Below, piece after piece: positions 27,408 through 38,303 of a DNA stretch of 64,000 bases. Position 1 is the stretch's first letter; the number at the start of each line of letters is the position of its first letter. Source of the stretch: Burkholderia sp. H160. Lineage in GTDB: Bacteria > Pseudomonadota > Gammaproteobacteria > Burkholderiales > Burkholderiaceae. Below the pieces are notes generated by a model. That model made no database searches, had not been told where the DNA came from, and was given only the letters and a program-made list of their open reading frames with translations. Position numbers and translations under genes: made by a program. The stretch is taken from positions 1 to 64,000 of the forward strand of contig ABYL01000012.1 of the NCBI GenBank assembly GCA_000173575.1, read 5' to 3'.

Positions 27408-28949
27408 ATGTCGACCTATAGAGAGACGCCACACGTTGCCGCAGCACAATCCCCTTCTTCTCTCCCGCTCAAATGGACATTGCGTCGCTGGAGCCTGCGC
27501 GTGCAGTGGACCATTGCTGCGCTCAGCGCCATCGGCGCCATCGCTGCGGCCTGCTGGTTCGGCGTCTATGGCGCCGCGTTGGGATTGGCGCAGTTCCTGG
27601 TGATATTTGGCCTGTTCGGGGCCGGCCAGACGCACGCGATCTCGACCTTGCGGACCCAGTTGAATGCCCTGTGCGACGGCGATCTGGTGCTCGACGTGTC
27701 GTTGCCGGGACACGACGAATTGGCGGCGCTGTCCGGGCAGGGTCGTTTGCTTGCCTACCAGCTGTCGCAAATGGTGGCGCGCATTCGCAGCGAAGCCGAG
27801 TTGATCGCGATGGGCGGGGCTCAGGCAACCCAACAAGCGACCTCGCTGTCGCAGCGTACCGAATCGCAGGCGGCCAGCCTCGAGCAGACCCGTGCCTCGC
27901 TCGATGCCTTGCTGGAAGCTGTGCGCTACAACACCGATCAAACGCGGCAAGCCGATGAGCAGTCCACTCGTGCGCATGCCGATGCGGTCGCCGGGCAGGC
28001 CGCGGTGCGCGCATCGGTCGAAAGCATCGAGCGCATCGAGCAACGTTCGCGCGAGATGGGTGAGATCCTCGGTGTGATCGACGGCATTGCCTTCCAGACC
28101 AACATCCTTGCACTCAACGCCGCGGTGGAGGCCGCCCGGGCCGGCGAATACGGTCGCGGTTTCGCCGTGGTCGCCGCCGAAGTGCGCGCATTGGCGCAGC
28201 GCAGCGCGCAAGCGGCAGGGGAGGTCAAGAAACTGATCCAGCATTCTCGCAACGAGGTGACCGACGGGGTGCAGGCCATCGAAGGCAGCCGGAATCTGTT
28301 GGCGCGTGCGGTCGACGCGGTCAGCGCAGTGGCCACGTTGCTCGGCGATGTCGCACGCTCGAGCAACGAGCAGACCGCCGGATTGCAGGAGATCGCTCAG
28401 GCGGTCGAGGTGCTGGACGGCATCACCCAGCGCAATGGCCAGATGGTCGGCGGGTCGGTGGAAACGGCGAGTCTGATGCAGTCCCGTGCCGACCGGCTCA
28501 GCGACGGGGTTAAATATATCCGCCTGCGGCAAGGCTGCGCCGAGGAAGCCCGGGCCATGGCGGAGCGTGCGGCCCGGCTGGTCGACACCGAGGGGCCCGA
28601 GAACGCGGTGCGCCGGTTTCACGATCCGAAGGGCGGCTTTTTCGATCGCGACCTCTACATCGTCGTTGCGGACCGCGACGACTATTTCCGGGCCTTCGGC
28701 TCCGACCCGAGCAAGGCGGGCAAGCTGCGCAAGGACGCACTCCCGGGCGACGACCAGTCGGCGATCCGGGAAAACAGCTGGCGCGCGGTCGATCAAGGCG
28801 GAGGCTGGATCGAATTCAACGGACGGCATCCGGTCACGAAGCAGCCGGTCGAGAAGATCGGCTACATTGCGCCCGCTCTTGGCGGCCGCTGGGCGGTCCA
28901 GTGCAGCGTCAATCGTGGCGATGGGCTGATGCCATCGAAGAGCGCTTGA
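27408..28949 (+). CDS. Methyl-accepting chemotaxis protein with C-terminal Cache-like domain
   Basis: 513 residues. Two adjacent membrane helices (about 30-50 and 53-72) have almost no periplasmic loop, so the protein lacks the usual external sensor. A HAMP-like stretch and the MCP signalling coiled coil follow, with the hairpin tip [33 protein letters not shown] motif near 225-250. After the coiled coil, residues 375-505 resemble a single-Cache fold ([32 protein letters not shown]). Placed after the signalling domain, it must be cytoplasmic. GGTGAGG precedes the ATG. Confidence 0.85.
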   Translation: MSTYRETPHVAAAQSPSSLPLKWTLRRWSLRVQWTIAALSAIGAIAAACWFGVYGAALGLAQFLVIFGLFGAGQTHAISTLRTQLNALCDGDLVLDVSLPGHDELAALSGQGRLLAYQLSQMVARIRSEAELIAMGGAQATQQATSLSQRTESQAASLEQTRASLDALLEAVRYNTDQTRQADEQSTRAHADAVAGQAAVRASVESIERIEQRSREMGEILGVIDGIAFQTNILALNAAVEAARAGEYGRGFAVVAAEVRALAQRSAQAAGEVKKLIQHSRNEVTDGVQAIEGSRNLLARAVDAVSAVATLLGDVARSSNEQTAGLQEIAQAVEVLDGITQRNGQMVGGSVETASLMQSRADRLSDGVKYIRLRQGCAEEARAMAERAARLVDTEGPENAVRRFHDPKGGFFDRDLYIVVADRDDYFRAFGSDPSKAGKLRKDALPGDDQSAIRENSWRAVDQGGGWIEFNGRHPVTKQPVEKIGYIAPALGGRWAVQCSVNRGDGLMPSKSA

Positions 28950-29152
28950 GTGCGGCGGGTCCATGCGCCCGCTACAACTGACTCTCTCCTGCACCTTGCG
29001 ATAGCCTGACAAACCGATTCGCTGGCCGGAATTCCGTCAGGTTCCGATACGCCGATGCACCCCGCATCACTCTCGCAAGCGTGCCAGCAACCTCTCCAGA
29101 CAAACACGGATTGCTGCTGCGATTGCGCCGCTGCAATCTTTCCCAGCTAGTG

Positions 29153-29166
29153 TGGAAGCGCTTCCA
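29153..29166. promoter_or_regulatory. LacI-family operator upstream of the glucosidase gene
   Basis: A perfect 14-base palindrome, TGGAAGCGCTTCCA, with the central CG typical of LacI/GalR operators, 83 bases before the GTG of the GH1 gene. The LacI-family gene at the end of this operon (35086-36126) is the natural binder. I found no second copy by eye. Confidence 0.8.
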
Positions 29167-29248
29167 ACCGGGCGTTCACGGCAAGTGCGAACGTCAGCGC
29201 CTCAAGTTCCATCACCCGGTTCAACGACCTCATGGCAGGAGAGAATCC

Positions 29249-30664
29249 GTGGAAAACGACGCATCCGCAGTCATCGACGCCGCCCATCCCGCTCACGGCG
29301 GCCCGCACACCGACCCCTTCACTCCACCCGCCGATTCATCGCTGTGGCGCCGGGACTTTCTGCTCGGCGCGGCTACCGCGTCGTATCAGATCGAAGGCGC
29401 GGTCAACGAAGACGGCCGTCTGCCGTCGATCTGGGACACCTACTCGGCCACGCCGGGCAGGGTGCTGGCCGGCGACACCGGCGCCGTCGCGTGCGATCAC
29501 TATCATCGCTGGGAGCAGGACATCGATATGCTCGCGGGGCTCGGCCTCGAAGCGTACCGGCTGTCGACCGCGTGGCCGCGCGTGATGGACGAAAACGGCG
29601 CGCCCAACAGCAAGGGGCTCGACTTCTACAAGCGCCTGCTCGGACGGCTCAAAGAAAAGAACATCACGACCTTAGTCACGCTGTATCACTGGGATCTGCC
29701 GCAGCATCTGGAGGATCGCGGCGGCTGGCTCAATCGCGAAACCGCGTACCGTTTCGCCGATTACGCAGACCTGATGAGCCGTGAACTGCACGGCTTCGTC
29801 GACGGATGGGCGACGCTCAACGAGCCGTGGTGTTCGGCGTACCTCGGCTACGGCAACGGCCGCCATGCACCGGGCCTCAACAACATACGTTTCGCGACGC
29901 AGGCGATGCATCATCTGCTGCTCGCGCACGGTCTCGCGATTCCGGTGCTGCGCGCGAACGATCCGCGCTCGCACAAGGGCATCGTCGCGAACGTCGGGCG
30001 CGGCACGCCGAATAGCGACAGCGCCGCCGATCGCCGCGCGGCCGAGCTGTTCGAAGTCCAGAACAACGCGTGGATTCTCGATCCGCTGTTCAAAGGCGAG
30101 TATCCGCAAGACCTGTTCGAGCTGTGGCCGCACGCCGAGCCGCTCGTGCTCGACGGCGACATGCAGACGATCAATACGCCGCTCGACTTCCTTGGCATCA
30201 ACTATTATTTCCGCACCAACGTCGCGAGCGACGGGGCGCATGGCTTCAAGGACGTGCCGCTCGAAGGCGTCGAGCGCACGCAGATGGGTTGGGAGGTTTA
30301 CCCGGATGGTCTTCGCGATCTGCTGACCGGTTTCAGGGACACCTATGCAAATCTGCCGCCGATCTACATTACCGAGAATGGCATGGCATCGAACGACAAG
30401 GTGATCGACGGCCGCGTCGAGGACACGCAGCGCATCTCTTACCTGAAGCGCCATCTCGCCGCGGTCGATCAGGCGATCAAGGCCGGCGTCGATGTGCGCG
30501 GCTATTTCATCTGGTCGCTGATGGACAACTTCGAGTGGGCGTTCGGGTATGAGCGGCGCTTCGGCATCGTCCATGTCGACTATGAAACGCAGAAACGTAC
30601 GATCAAACGCAGTGCCGAGCTGGTGTCGAAGTTCCTCAAAGATCGCAAAGCACAGCCGAAATAA
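29249..30664 (+). CDS. Family GH1 beta-glucosidase
   Basis: 471 residues from GTG 29249, with AGGAGAG just upstream. Complete GH1 barrel: FLLGAATASYQIEGA, substrate motif YHWDLPQ, acid/base E192 in TLNEPW, nucleophile E376 in YITENG and GYFIWSLMDNFEWA near the end. Retaining cleavage of beta-glucosides such as cellobiose or aryl-glucosides is expected. No signal peptide, so it acts in the cytoplasm on imported sugar. First gene of an operon with a sugar ABC transporter; the LacI operator precedes it. Confidence 0.93.
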   Translation: MENDASAVIDAAHPAHGGPHTDPFTPPADSSLWRRDFLLGAATASYQIEGAVNEDGRLPSIWDTYSATPGRVLAGDTGAVACDHYHRWEQDIDMLAGLGLEAYRLSTAWPRVMDENGAPNSKGLDFYKRLLGRLKEKNITTLVTLYHWDLPQHLEDRGGWLNRETAYRFADYADLMSRELHGFVDGWATLNEPWCSAYLGYGNGRHAPGLNNIRFATQAMHHLLLAHGLAIPVLRANDPRSHKGIVANVGRGTPNSDSAADRRAAELFEVQNNAWILDPLFKGEYPQDLFELWPHAEPLVLDGDMQTINTPLDFLGINYYFRTNVASDGAHGFKDVPLEGVERTQMGWEVYPDGLRDLLTGFRDTYANLPPIYITENGMASNDKVIDGRVEDTQRISYLKRHLAAVDQAIKAGVDVRGYFIWSLMDNFEWAFGYERRFGIVHVDYETQKRTIKRSAELVSKFLKDRKAQPK

Positions 30665-30758
30665 GCACAATCACAACGACGCAACAGCGATGTAAAACAG
30701 GGTGGAGCTGGTTGGTATTTCGACTTGACACACAGGCACTGAGCCTGGAGGAGACGGA

Positions 30759-31997
30759 ATGAACAGCAAAAGAATGGTCTTGCGAGGCGTTGTTGCGGCA
30801 CTGGCGCTGTATGGCGTCGTCGCCCACGCGGAGCCGCTCAAGGCTAACGTGATTCACTGGTGGACCTCGGGCGGCGAATCGGCCGCGATTCGCCAGTTTG
30901 CCGACGCGTACGACAAGGCCGGCGGCCAATGGGTCGATAACGCGGTCGCGGGCGGGGATCAGGCGCGCGCCACCGCGATCAACCGCATTGTCGGCGGTGA
31001 TCCACCCACTGCCGCCCAGTTCAATACGTCGAAGCAGTTTCACGATCTGATTGACCAGGGACTCCTGAACAACGTCGACGACGTCGCCGCTAAAGAAAAC
31101 TGGAAAGCCATTTTCCCGCAGTCGATTCTCGACAGTATCCGCGTGAACGGCCACTACTACGCGGCGCCGGTCGACATCCACATGCCGGCTTGGTTCTTCT
31201 ACTCGAAGCCGGTGTTCCAGAAGGCGGGCATCTCGAGCGAGCCGAAAAGCTACGACGAGTTCATCGCCGATCTCGGCAAGCTGAAGACCGCGGGCGTGAT
31301 TCCGCTCGCGTTCGGCGGCCAGCCGTGGCAGGAGAAGATTACGTTCGACGCGGTGCTGGCCGACGTGGGCGGCCCGGACCTGTATATGAAGGTCTATCGC
31401 GATCACGATCAGAACGCGGTGAAATCGGATGCGTTCAAGAAGGTGCTCGTGTCGTTCAAGCGGCTGCACGATTTCGTCGATCCAGGCTCACCTGGACGCA
31501 ACTGGAACGACGCGACCGCGCTCGTGACCACGGGCAAGGCCGGCGTGCAGATCATGGGCGACTGGGCGAAGGGCGAGTTCCTCGCGGCGAATCAAACGGC
31601 GGGCAAGGACTTCGGCTGCTTCCCCGGCTTCGGTCCGCATTCACCGTATCTGGTCGCAGGCGACGTGTTCGTGTTTCCGAAGACCGACAACGCGTCGGCG
31701 ATCAAGGCGCAGAATCTGCTCGCCACGGTGATGACCTCGCCGTCCGCGCAGGTCGCGTTCAGCGCGAAGAAAGGCTCGATTCCGATCCGGCCCGACGTGG
31801 ACGAAAGCAGCCTCGACGTCTGCGCCAAGGAGGGCATCGCGATCATGAAGGACAAGTCGCGCCAGTTGCCGAATCCGGAAATGCTGCTGTCGCCCGATAC
31901 GCAGGGTGCGCTGACTGACGTCGTGACGAACTTCTGGAACAAGAACGAGTCCGTCGACGACGCGCAGAAAGCGTTCGCGAGCGCGTTGAAGGGCTAG
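30759..31997 (+). CDS. Sugar ABC transporter substrate-binding protein
   Basis: 412 residues with a signal peptide (cleavage after AHA, about residue 24). Family 1 extracellular solute-binding fold: IHWWTSGGESAAIRQFADAY at the start, AAPVDIHMPAWFFYSKPVF in the middle and VQIMGDWAKGEF late. It resembles the glucose/mannose-binding GtsA-type proteins of pseudomonads and Burkholderia. A strong GGAGGAGA site precedes the ATG. Since the first gene is a beta-glucosidase, the ligand may be cellobiose or glucose. Confidence 0.92.
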   Translation: MNSKRMVLRGVVAALALYGVVAHAEPLKANVIHWWTSGGESAAIRQFADAYDKAGGQWVDNAVAGGDQARATAINRIVGGDPPTAAQFNTSKQFHDLIDQGLLNNVDDVAAKENWKAIFPQSILDSIRVNGHYYAAPVDIHMPAWFFYSKPVFQKAGISSEPKSYDEFIADLGKLKTAGVIPLAFGGQPWQEKITFDAVLADVGGPDLYMKVYRDHDQNAVKSDAFKKVLVSFKRLHDFVDPGSPGRNWNDATALVTTGKAGVQIMGDWAKGEFLAANQTAGKDFGCFPGFGPHSPYLVAGDVFVFPKTDNASAIKAQNLLATVMTSPSAQVAFSAKKGSIPIRPDVDESSLDVCAKEGIAIMKDKSRQLPNPEMLLSPDTQGALTDVVTNFWNKNESVDDAQKAFASALKG

Positions 31998-32005
31998 GCC
32001 TTGCC

Positions 32006-32962
32006 ATGCACGCGCTCAAGCTGCCAGCCGAGGGTTCGAAACCACACGGCAAGTCGCAACCGAGGCCGCGGCATAAACCGCTGAACCGGCGGTTTTCGCT
32101 CGCGGTCTGGCTGGCCTTGCTGCCGATGCTCCTGACCGTCGTGTTCACGTACCTGGGCACGATGGTCTGGACCGCGCGCGTGTCGCTCAGCAATTCGCAC
32201 ACGTTTCCGTCGAACGACTTCGCGGGGCTCACACAGTACGTGCGGCTCTTCCAGAACGATCGCTGGCTCGTGTCGCTGCAGCACATCGTGATCTACGGCG
32301 CGTGTTTCATCATCGCGTGCATGGTGATCGGGTTGCTGCTGGCGATCTTCATCGATCAGCGCGTGGTCGCGGAAGGCGCGTTGCGCACGGTGTTTCTGTA
32401 TCCGTACGCGATGTCGTTCGTCGCGACCGGGCTCGTGTGGCAGTGGATCCTCAATCCCGCGCTCGGCGCGCAGCAGGTGCTGCGCAATATCGGCTTCGCC
32501 CATGCGCGCTTCGACTGGATCGTCGATCAGGACTGGGTCATCTACACGATCGTGATCGCGACCGTGTGGCAGGCATCGGGGCTCGTGATGGCGCTGATGC
32601 TGGCCGGCCTGCGCGGCATCGACGAAGAATTGTGGAAAGCCGCGCGCATCGACGGCATTCCGCGCTGGCGTGTGTACGCGAGCATCGTGGTGCCGATGCT
32701 CGGACCGTCGATCTCGACCGCGTTCGTGCTGCTGTTCGTGATGGTGGTAAAGCTGTACGACGCGGTCGTCGCGATGACGCAGGGCGGCCCCGGCACCGCG
32801 AGCGAAGTGCCGGCCAAATTCATCATGGACTATCTGTTCGGGCGAGCGAACATCGGCCTTGCGTCGGCTGCATCGATCGTGCTGCTCGCGACGGTGCTCG
32901 CGGTTCTCGCGCCGTTCTTCTATGCACGCAGCCGCGCGGCGCTGCGCGGAGAGAGGGGATGA
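32006..32962 (+). CDS. Sugar ABC transporter permease 1
   Basis: 318 residues, six membrane helices after a basic N-terminus. The EAA loop contacting the ATPase is visible (EELWKAARIDGIPRWRVYASIVVPMLGPS). MalF/UgpA-type inner-membrane subunit, Gts-like. Begins 8 bases after the binding-protein stop and overlaps the next permease by ATGA. Confidence 0.92.
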   Translation: MHALKLPAEGSKPHGKSQPRPRHKPLNRRFSLAVWLALLPMLLTVVFTYLGTMVWTARVSLSNSHTFPSNDFAGLTQYVRLFQNDRWLVSLQHIVIYGACFIIACMVIGLLLAIFIDQRVVAEGALRTVFLYPYAMSFVATGLVWQWILNPALGAQQVLRNIGFAHARFDWIVDQDWVIYTIVIATVWQASGLVMALMLAGLRGIDEELWKAARIDGIPRWRVYASIVVPMLGPSISTAFVLLFVMVVKLYDAVVAMTQGGPGTASEVPAKFIMDYLFGRANIGLASAASIVLLATVLAVLAPFFYARSRAALRGERG

Positions 32963-33876
32963 ACACGCTCGATTCCACGCTAAAAGGCGGCCTGCCACAT
33001 CGCGTGCGTACGCGGCCGCGTCGCTCGGCGTTCTCGCCGGCGCGTCTCGGCATCTACGCGTTCCTGCTCACCGCGGCGGTGTTCTTCCTATTGCCGCTCT
33101 ACGTGATGCTGGTCACGTCGGTCAAACCGATGAGCGAGATCCGCCTCGGCAATCTACTCGGCTTTCCGATCCATTTCACGCTCGACGCGTGGAGCGCCGC
33201 ATGGCAGTCGGCCTGCACCGGGCTCGATTGCAACGGCATTCGCGTCGGCTTCTGGAACTCGGTGAGGATCGTCGCGCCAAGCACGGTACTGTCGATCACG
33301 GTCGGCGCGGTGAACGGCTACGCGCTGTCGTTCTGGCGGCCGCGCGGCGCGGGTCTGCTGTTCGGCGTGCTGCTGGTCGGCGCGTTCATTCCGGTGCAGG
33401 TGATGATCTATCCGCTCGTGCGCGTGCTCGCGAGCGTGCACCTGTTCAGCTCGCTGCCGGGCATCGTACTGATTCATACGATGTTCGGCATGCCGGTCAT
33501 GACGCTGCTGTTCCGCAACTACTACGCATCGATTCCGCAGGAGCTGTTCAAGGCTGCGCGCGTCGACGGCGGCAGTTTTTGGCGCATCTTCTTCCAACTG
33601 ATGCTGCCGATGTCGACGCCGATCATCGTCGTCGCGCTGATCATGCAGGTCACGAACATCTGGAACGACTACATTCTGGGCCTCGTGTTCGCCGGCACGA
33701 AGAATCTGCCGATGACGGTGCAGCTGAACAACATCATCAACACGACGACCGGCGAGCGGCTCTACAACGTCAACATGGCAGCGACGATTCTGACGTCGAT
33801 GGTGCCGCTCGCGGTCTACTTCATTTCGGGCCGCTGGTTCGTGCGCGGCATTGCGTCGGGTGCCGTCAAGGGGTAG
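32959..33876 (+). CDS. Sugar ABC transporter permease 2
   Basis: 305 residues, MalG/UgpE type with six membrane helices. The EAA loop reads PQELFKAARVDGGSFWRIFFQLMLPMSTP. Starts at ATG 32959 overlapping the previous stop (ATGA), which rules out the longer upstream frame that shadows permease 1. Partner of permease 1 in the heterodimeric channel. Confidence 0.92.
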   Translation: MNTLDSTLKGGLPHRVRTRPRRSAFSPARLGIYAFLLTAAVFFLLPLYVMLVTSVKPMSEIRLGNLLGFPIHFTLDAWSAAWQSACTGLDCNGIRVGFWNSVRIVAPSTVLSITVGAVNGYALSFWRPRGAGLLFGVLLVGAFIPVQVMIYPLVRVLASVHLFSSLPGIVLIHTMFGMPVMTLLFRNYYASIPQELFKAARVDGGSFWRIFFQLMLPMSTPIIVVALIMQVTNIWNDYILGLVFAGTKNLPMTVQLNNIINTTTGERLYNVNMAATILTSMVPLAVYFISGRWFVRGIASGAVKG

Positions 33877-33879
33877 GGC

Positions 33880-35040
<1,161 letters not shown>

Positions 35041-35085
35041 CGCCGCGGAGCGCCACGCGCGAAGCGGATCGTCGAGACAGGCTTG

Positions 35086-36126
35086 ATGGAGAACCGCGTG
35101 GCAACACTCAAGGACGTCGCGGAACTGGCCGGCGTAGGCATGTCGACCGCCTCACGAGCCATTTCCGGCAAAGGACCGATTTCCGCCGATGCCGCGGCGC
35201 GCGTGAAGGCGGCGATCGAGGCGCTGAACTTCCGCCCGTCGTCGATCGGCCGGGCGATGGCGACGCAGCAGCTCGGCATCATCGGCATCTTCGTGCCGAC
35301 ATTTTTTGGTTCGTACTACGGCACGATCCTGAAGCAGACCGACACCGAGCTGCGCGCGGTGGGGCGGCATGTCGTGGTCGCGACCGGCTGCGGAGAAGTT
35401 TCGCCGCGCGAGCAGGCGATCGAGGCGGTGCGCTTTCTGATCGGCCGCGACTGCGATGGCGTAGTCGTGATCAGCCACGATCTGCATGACGAAGACCTGA
35501 TCATGCTGCATGGCTTGCATCCGAAGATGGTGTTTCTGAATCGCGCGTTTGAGCAGTTGCCGGAAGCGTCGTTCAGCGCCGATCATCGGCGCGGCGGCGA
35601 ACTGGCGGCGCGCACGCTGCTCGATCACGGACATCGCGACATCGCGGTGATTTCCGGGCCCTTCACCGCGTCGGACAACGTGATGCGGATCGACGGCTTT
35701 TTCGCCGAACTCGCGCGTGCCGGCATTGCGCGCGACGACGTCACGCTGATCGAATCCGACTTCTCGCCCGAAGGCGGCTACGCCGCCGCGCAGAAGCTGC
35801 TCGATACAAAGCGGCGCGTGACGGGCTTGTTCTGCGCGAACGACACGATGGCGGTCAGCGTGCTCGCGCGCTTTCACCAGATTGGCATTTCGGTGCCGAA
35901 CGATATTTCCGTGATCAGCTACGACGACGACTACTCGGCCGCGTACGCGGCGCCGGGGCTCACCTCGGTGCATATTCCGACCGCGGAGCTTACGCAGAAT
36001 GCGGTGCGCTGGCTCATCAACCAGTGTTACGGCACGACGTGGGAGATCTTCCGCGAGTTTCCGGTCAGTGTGACGATGCGCGAATCGGTCGGGCCGGCGC
36101 CGATGGCGAAAAACACTGCACGCTAA
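35086..36126 (+). CDS. LacI-family transcriptional repressor of the glucoside operon
   Basis: 346 residues from ATG 35086 (a TTG directly before is an alternative). N-terminal LacI HTH with recognition helix VGMSTASRAIS, hinge helix FRPSSIGRAMAT and a periplasmic-binding-like effector domain with the family motif YDDDYSAAYAAPGLTSV. Last gene of the glucosidase/ABC operon, about 45 bases after the ATPase gene, so it is probably autoregulated through the palindrome at 29153. Confidence 0.9.
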   Translation: MENRVATLKDVAELAGVGMSTASRAISGKGPISADAAARVKAAIEALNFRPSSIGRAMATQQLGIIGIFVPTFFGSYYGTILKQTDTELRAVGRHVVVATGCGEVSPREQAIEAVRFLIGRDCDGVVVISHDLHDEDLIMLHGLHPKMVFLNRAFEQLPEASFSADHRRGGELAARTLLDHGHRDIAVISGPFTASDNVMRIDGFFAELARAGIARDDVTLIESDFSPEGGYAAAQKLLDTKRRVTGLFCANDTMAVSVLARFHQIGISVPNDISVISYDDDYSAAYAAPGLTSVHIPTAELTQNAVRWLINQCYGTTWEIFREFPVSVTMRESVGPAPMAKNTAR

Positions 36127-36269
36127 GCGGAGTGCCAGAGGTGTTCACCTGATACGTCGATGACAGTCCATTTAAGACGGCTGTAATTCTTCGCAATAGT
36201 GCTTTGCGTTTTCCCTCATGAAACTTACGTCAAATTTCTTTAAACTTCACGGTAACAATTTGTTACGGG

Positions 36270-36377
36270 GTGAGTGTGTTGTTGGCCATCGTTCTGATCG
36301 CCTGTCCCATCTGCATCGCAGCGCTGTTCGGTTTCGCGCGCCATGTGGATCCGCACACAGGCCAGTTCAAACGTTAA
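36270..36377 (+). CDS. Possible small single-pass membrane protein
   Basis: A 35-residue frame from GTG 36270 encodes one hydrophobic helix (VLLAIVLIACPICIAALFGFA) and a polar basic tail (GQFKR). A GGGG run overlaps the start codon, but there is no good ribosome site. It lies in an A/T-rich 400-base gap between the LacI gene and the SulP gene. Coding status rests only on the clean membrane helix and the tail. The rest of the gap (36127-36540) shows no other gene. Confidence 0.4.
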   Translation: MSVLLAIVLIACPICIAALFGFARHVDPHTGQFKR

Positions 36378-36544
36378 ATTTTCGGGCGTTTTCTCGCTTC
36401 GCGATTAACGGTTCGTGAGTTTGTCGTCAATATTGAAATAAGCAATCGTTTGCTTCTTTCACTCTGGTTTCATATTTTCCTTTTCGTCAATAGCCCGCTC
36501 CAGTTTTCGTCAAGTCTTGCCTTTGTGTGCCGGTTCGCGGCACG

Positions 36545-38293
36545 ATGCGCGATTACCTTCGTTTCGGGGCAGCATCGCGTATGCAAGATTTACCGCAAAA
36601 AACGGCGGCACGTGCCAGCGTGCTGAAGGGCATTCTTCCTTTGAGCCGGGTAGCGGCGGCGCGCGATGCGCTGGCCGGTGTGCAGCTTGCGTCGATGGAT
36701 ATCCCGCAGGTGCTCGGCTATGCGCGCATTGCCGGCATGCCGGCCGTCACCGGGCTCTATACGGTGTTTCTGCCGCTCATCGCGTTCGCGTTTTTCGGCG
36801 CGTCACGGCACCTGGTCGTCGCCGCCGATTCGGCTACCGCGACGATTTTCGCGAGCCGTCTGTCGAAAATGGCGCCCGCGTCGAGTGCCGAATACGCGGC
36901 GCTCGCGGCGATGGTCGCGCTATTGACGGCCGCGTTGCTGCTCGTCGCGCGCATCTTCAAGCTCGGTTTTCTCGCCGATTTCCTGTCGCGCACGGTGCTG
37001 GTCGGCTTTCTCGCGGGCGTCGGCGTACAGGTCGGCATCGCGATGCTTGGCGACATGCTCGGCGTGCCCGGACATGCGGCGACCAGCGTGAATCAACTGC
37101 TGCTCGTCGTGCGCGAGGCCGCTCAAATCAATCAGCCGACGCTGGCGATCTCGGTGCTCGTGGTCGCCGCGATTCTCATCTGCAAACGTTTCTGGCCGCG
37201 CTTGCCGGTGCCGTTGGTCGCGGTCGTCGCGGGCATTGCCGCGAGCGACGTATTCGGTTTCGCCGCGCACGGCATCGCGATCCTCGGACCGGTGGAGGGC
37301 GGACTGCCGCCGCTGCGGATTCCGTCGGTGACGTGGCAGCAGATGCTCGACCTGGTCCCGGTCGCGGCGTCGTGCTTCGTGATGATCGTCGCGCAAAGCG
37401 CCGCCGCGAGCCGCGTATTCGCCGAGCGCTATCACGAGCAGGTCGATACCAACGCGGACCTGCTCGGCATCGCGGCCGCCAACGCGGCGGCGGCGTTTTC
37501 CGGCGCGTTCGTGGTCAACGGCAGCCCGACGCAGACCGCGATGGCCGATCGCGCCGGCACGCGCAGCCAGTTCGCGCAGCTGGTATTCGCGGCGGTCGTG
37601 GTGGTCGTGCTGCTGTTTTTCAGCCGCTATCTGCAGTATCTGCCGCACTGCATTCTCGCGAGCATCGTGTTTACGATCGCGGTCGGGCTCATCAACGTGC
37701 AGTCGCTGTTTGCGATTCGTCGTGAAAGTCCCGGCGAATTCGCGCTAGCGTTGTTCACCGCGGCGGCGGTCGTGCTGATCGGCGTCGAGCACGGCATTCT
37801 GGTCGCGGTCGCGTTGTCGCTGCTGCGTCACGTTCGACACAGCTACCGCCCGCACACGATGATGCTCGCGCCCAACGGCGACGGCCTGTGGGTGCCGGTG
37901 CCGGCGGTGCCAGGTATGGAGACCGCGCCGGGGTTGATCGTCTATCGCTTCGGCGCCGATCTGTTCTACGCGAACGATCATTTTTTCGTCGAAGATACGC
38001 GCCGCCTGATCGAACACGCACCGAACGCGGTGCGCTGGTTCGTCGTCGATGCGAGCGCGATTACGGATGTCGATTATTCGGCGGCGCGCTCGGTGGGCGA
38101 GCTGTGCGCGGCGCTCAAGCGTAGTGGTGTCGAGGTCATTTTCGCGCGTGTGAATCGCTATTTGCGCTCCGATATGGATCGGCATGGAATTACGCCGATC
38201 GTCGAGGAGCGCTGTATTTTCGGCACGCTGCATGATGCGTTGACCATGGCGGGAGTGGAGAAGCCGCATGAGCAGGTGAAAGGGGCGCCGTAA
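36545..38293 (+). CDS. SulP-family anion transporter with STAS domain
   Basis: About 582 residues. An N-terminal membrane domain of some 10-14 helices has SulP motifs (ASMDIPQVLGYARIAGMPAVTGLYTVFLPLIAFAFFG; PTQTAMADRAGTRSQFAQL). A cytoplasmic STAS domain follows (about 445-560; RWFVVDASAITDVDYSAA). It imports sulfate or another oxyanion, or bicarbonate. The start is uncertain: GTG 36527, ATG 36545 and ATG 36581 are all in frame, none with a strong ribosome site. A single gene, convergent with the acyltransferase gene. Confidence 0.88.
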   Translation: MRDYLRFGAASRMQDLPQKTAARASVLKGILPLSRVAAARDALAGVQLASMDIPQVLGYARIAGMPAVTGLYTVFLPLIAFAFFGASRHLVVAADSATATIFASRLSKMAPASSAEYAALAAMVALLTAALLLVARIFKLGFLADFLSRTVLVGFLAGVGVQVGIAMLGDMLGVPGHAATSVNQLLLVVREAAQINQPTLAISVLVVAAILICKRFWPRLPVPLVAVVAGIAASDVFGFAAHGIAILGPVEGGLPPLRIPSVTWQQMLDLVPVAASCFVMIVAQSAAASRVFAERYHEQVDTNADLLGIAAANAAAAFSGAFVVNGSPTQTAMADRAGTRSQFAQLVFAAVVVVVLLFFSRYLQYLPHCILASIVFTIAVGLINVQSLFAIRRESPGEFALALFTAAAVVLIGVEHGILVAVALSLLRHVRHSYRPHTMMLAPNGDGLWVPVPAVPGMETAPGLIVYRFGADLFYANDHFFVEDTRRLIEHAPNAVRWFVVDASAITDVDYSAARSVGELCAALKRSGVEVIFARVNRYLRSDMDRHGITPIVEERCIFGTLHDALTMAGVEKPHEQVKGAP

Positions 38294-38303
38294 GGCTGTG
38301 GGC

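Noticed and set aside
36218..36418. 66-residue frame before the SulP gene
   Set aside because: Random-looking composition; the overlapping 35-residue frame with a clean membrane helix is more likely.
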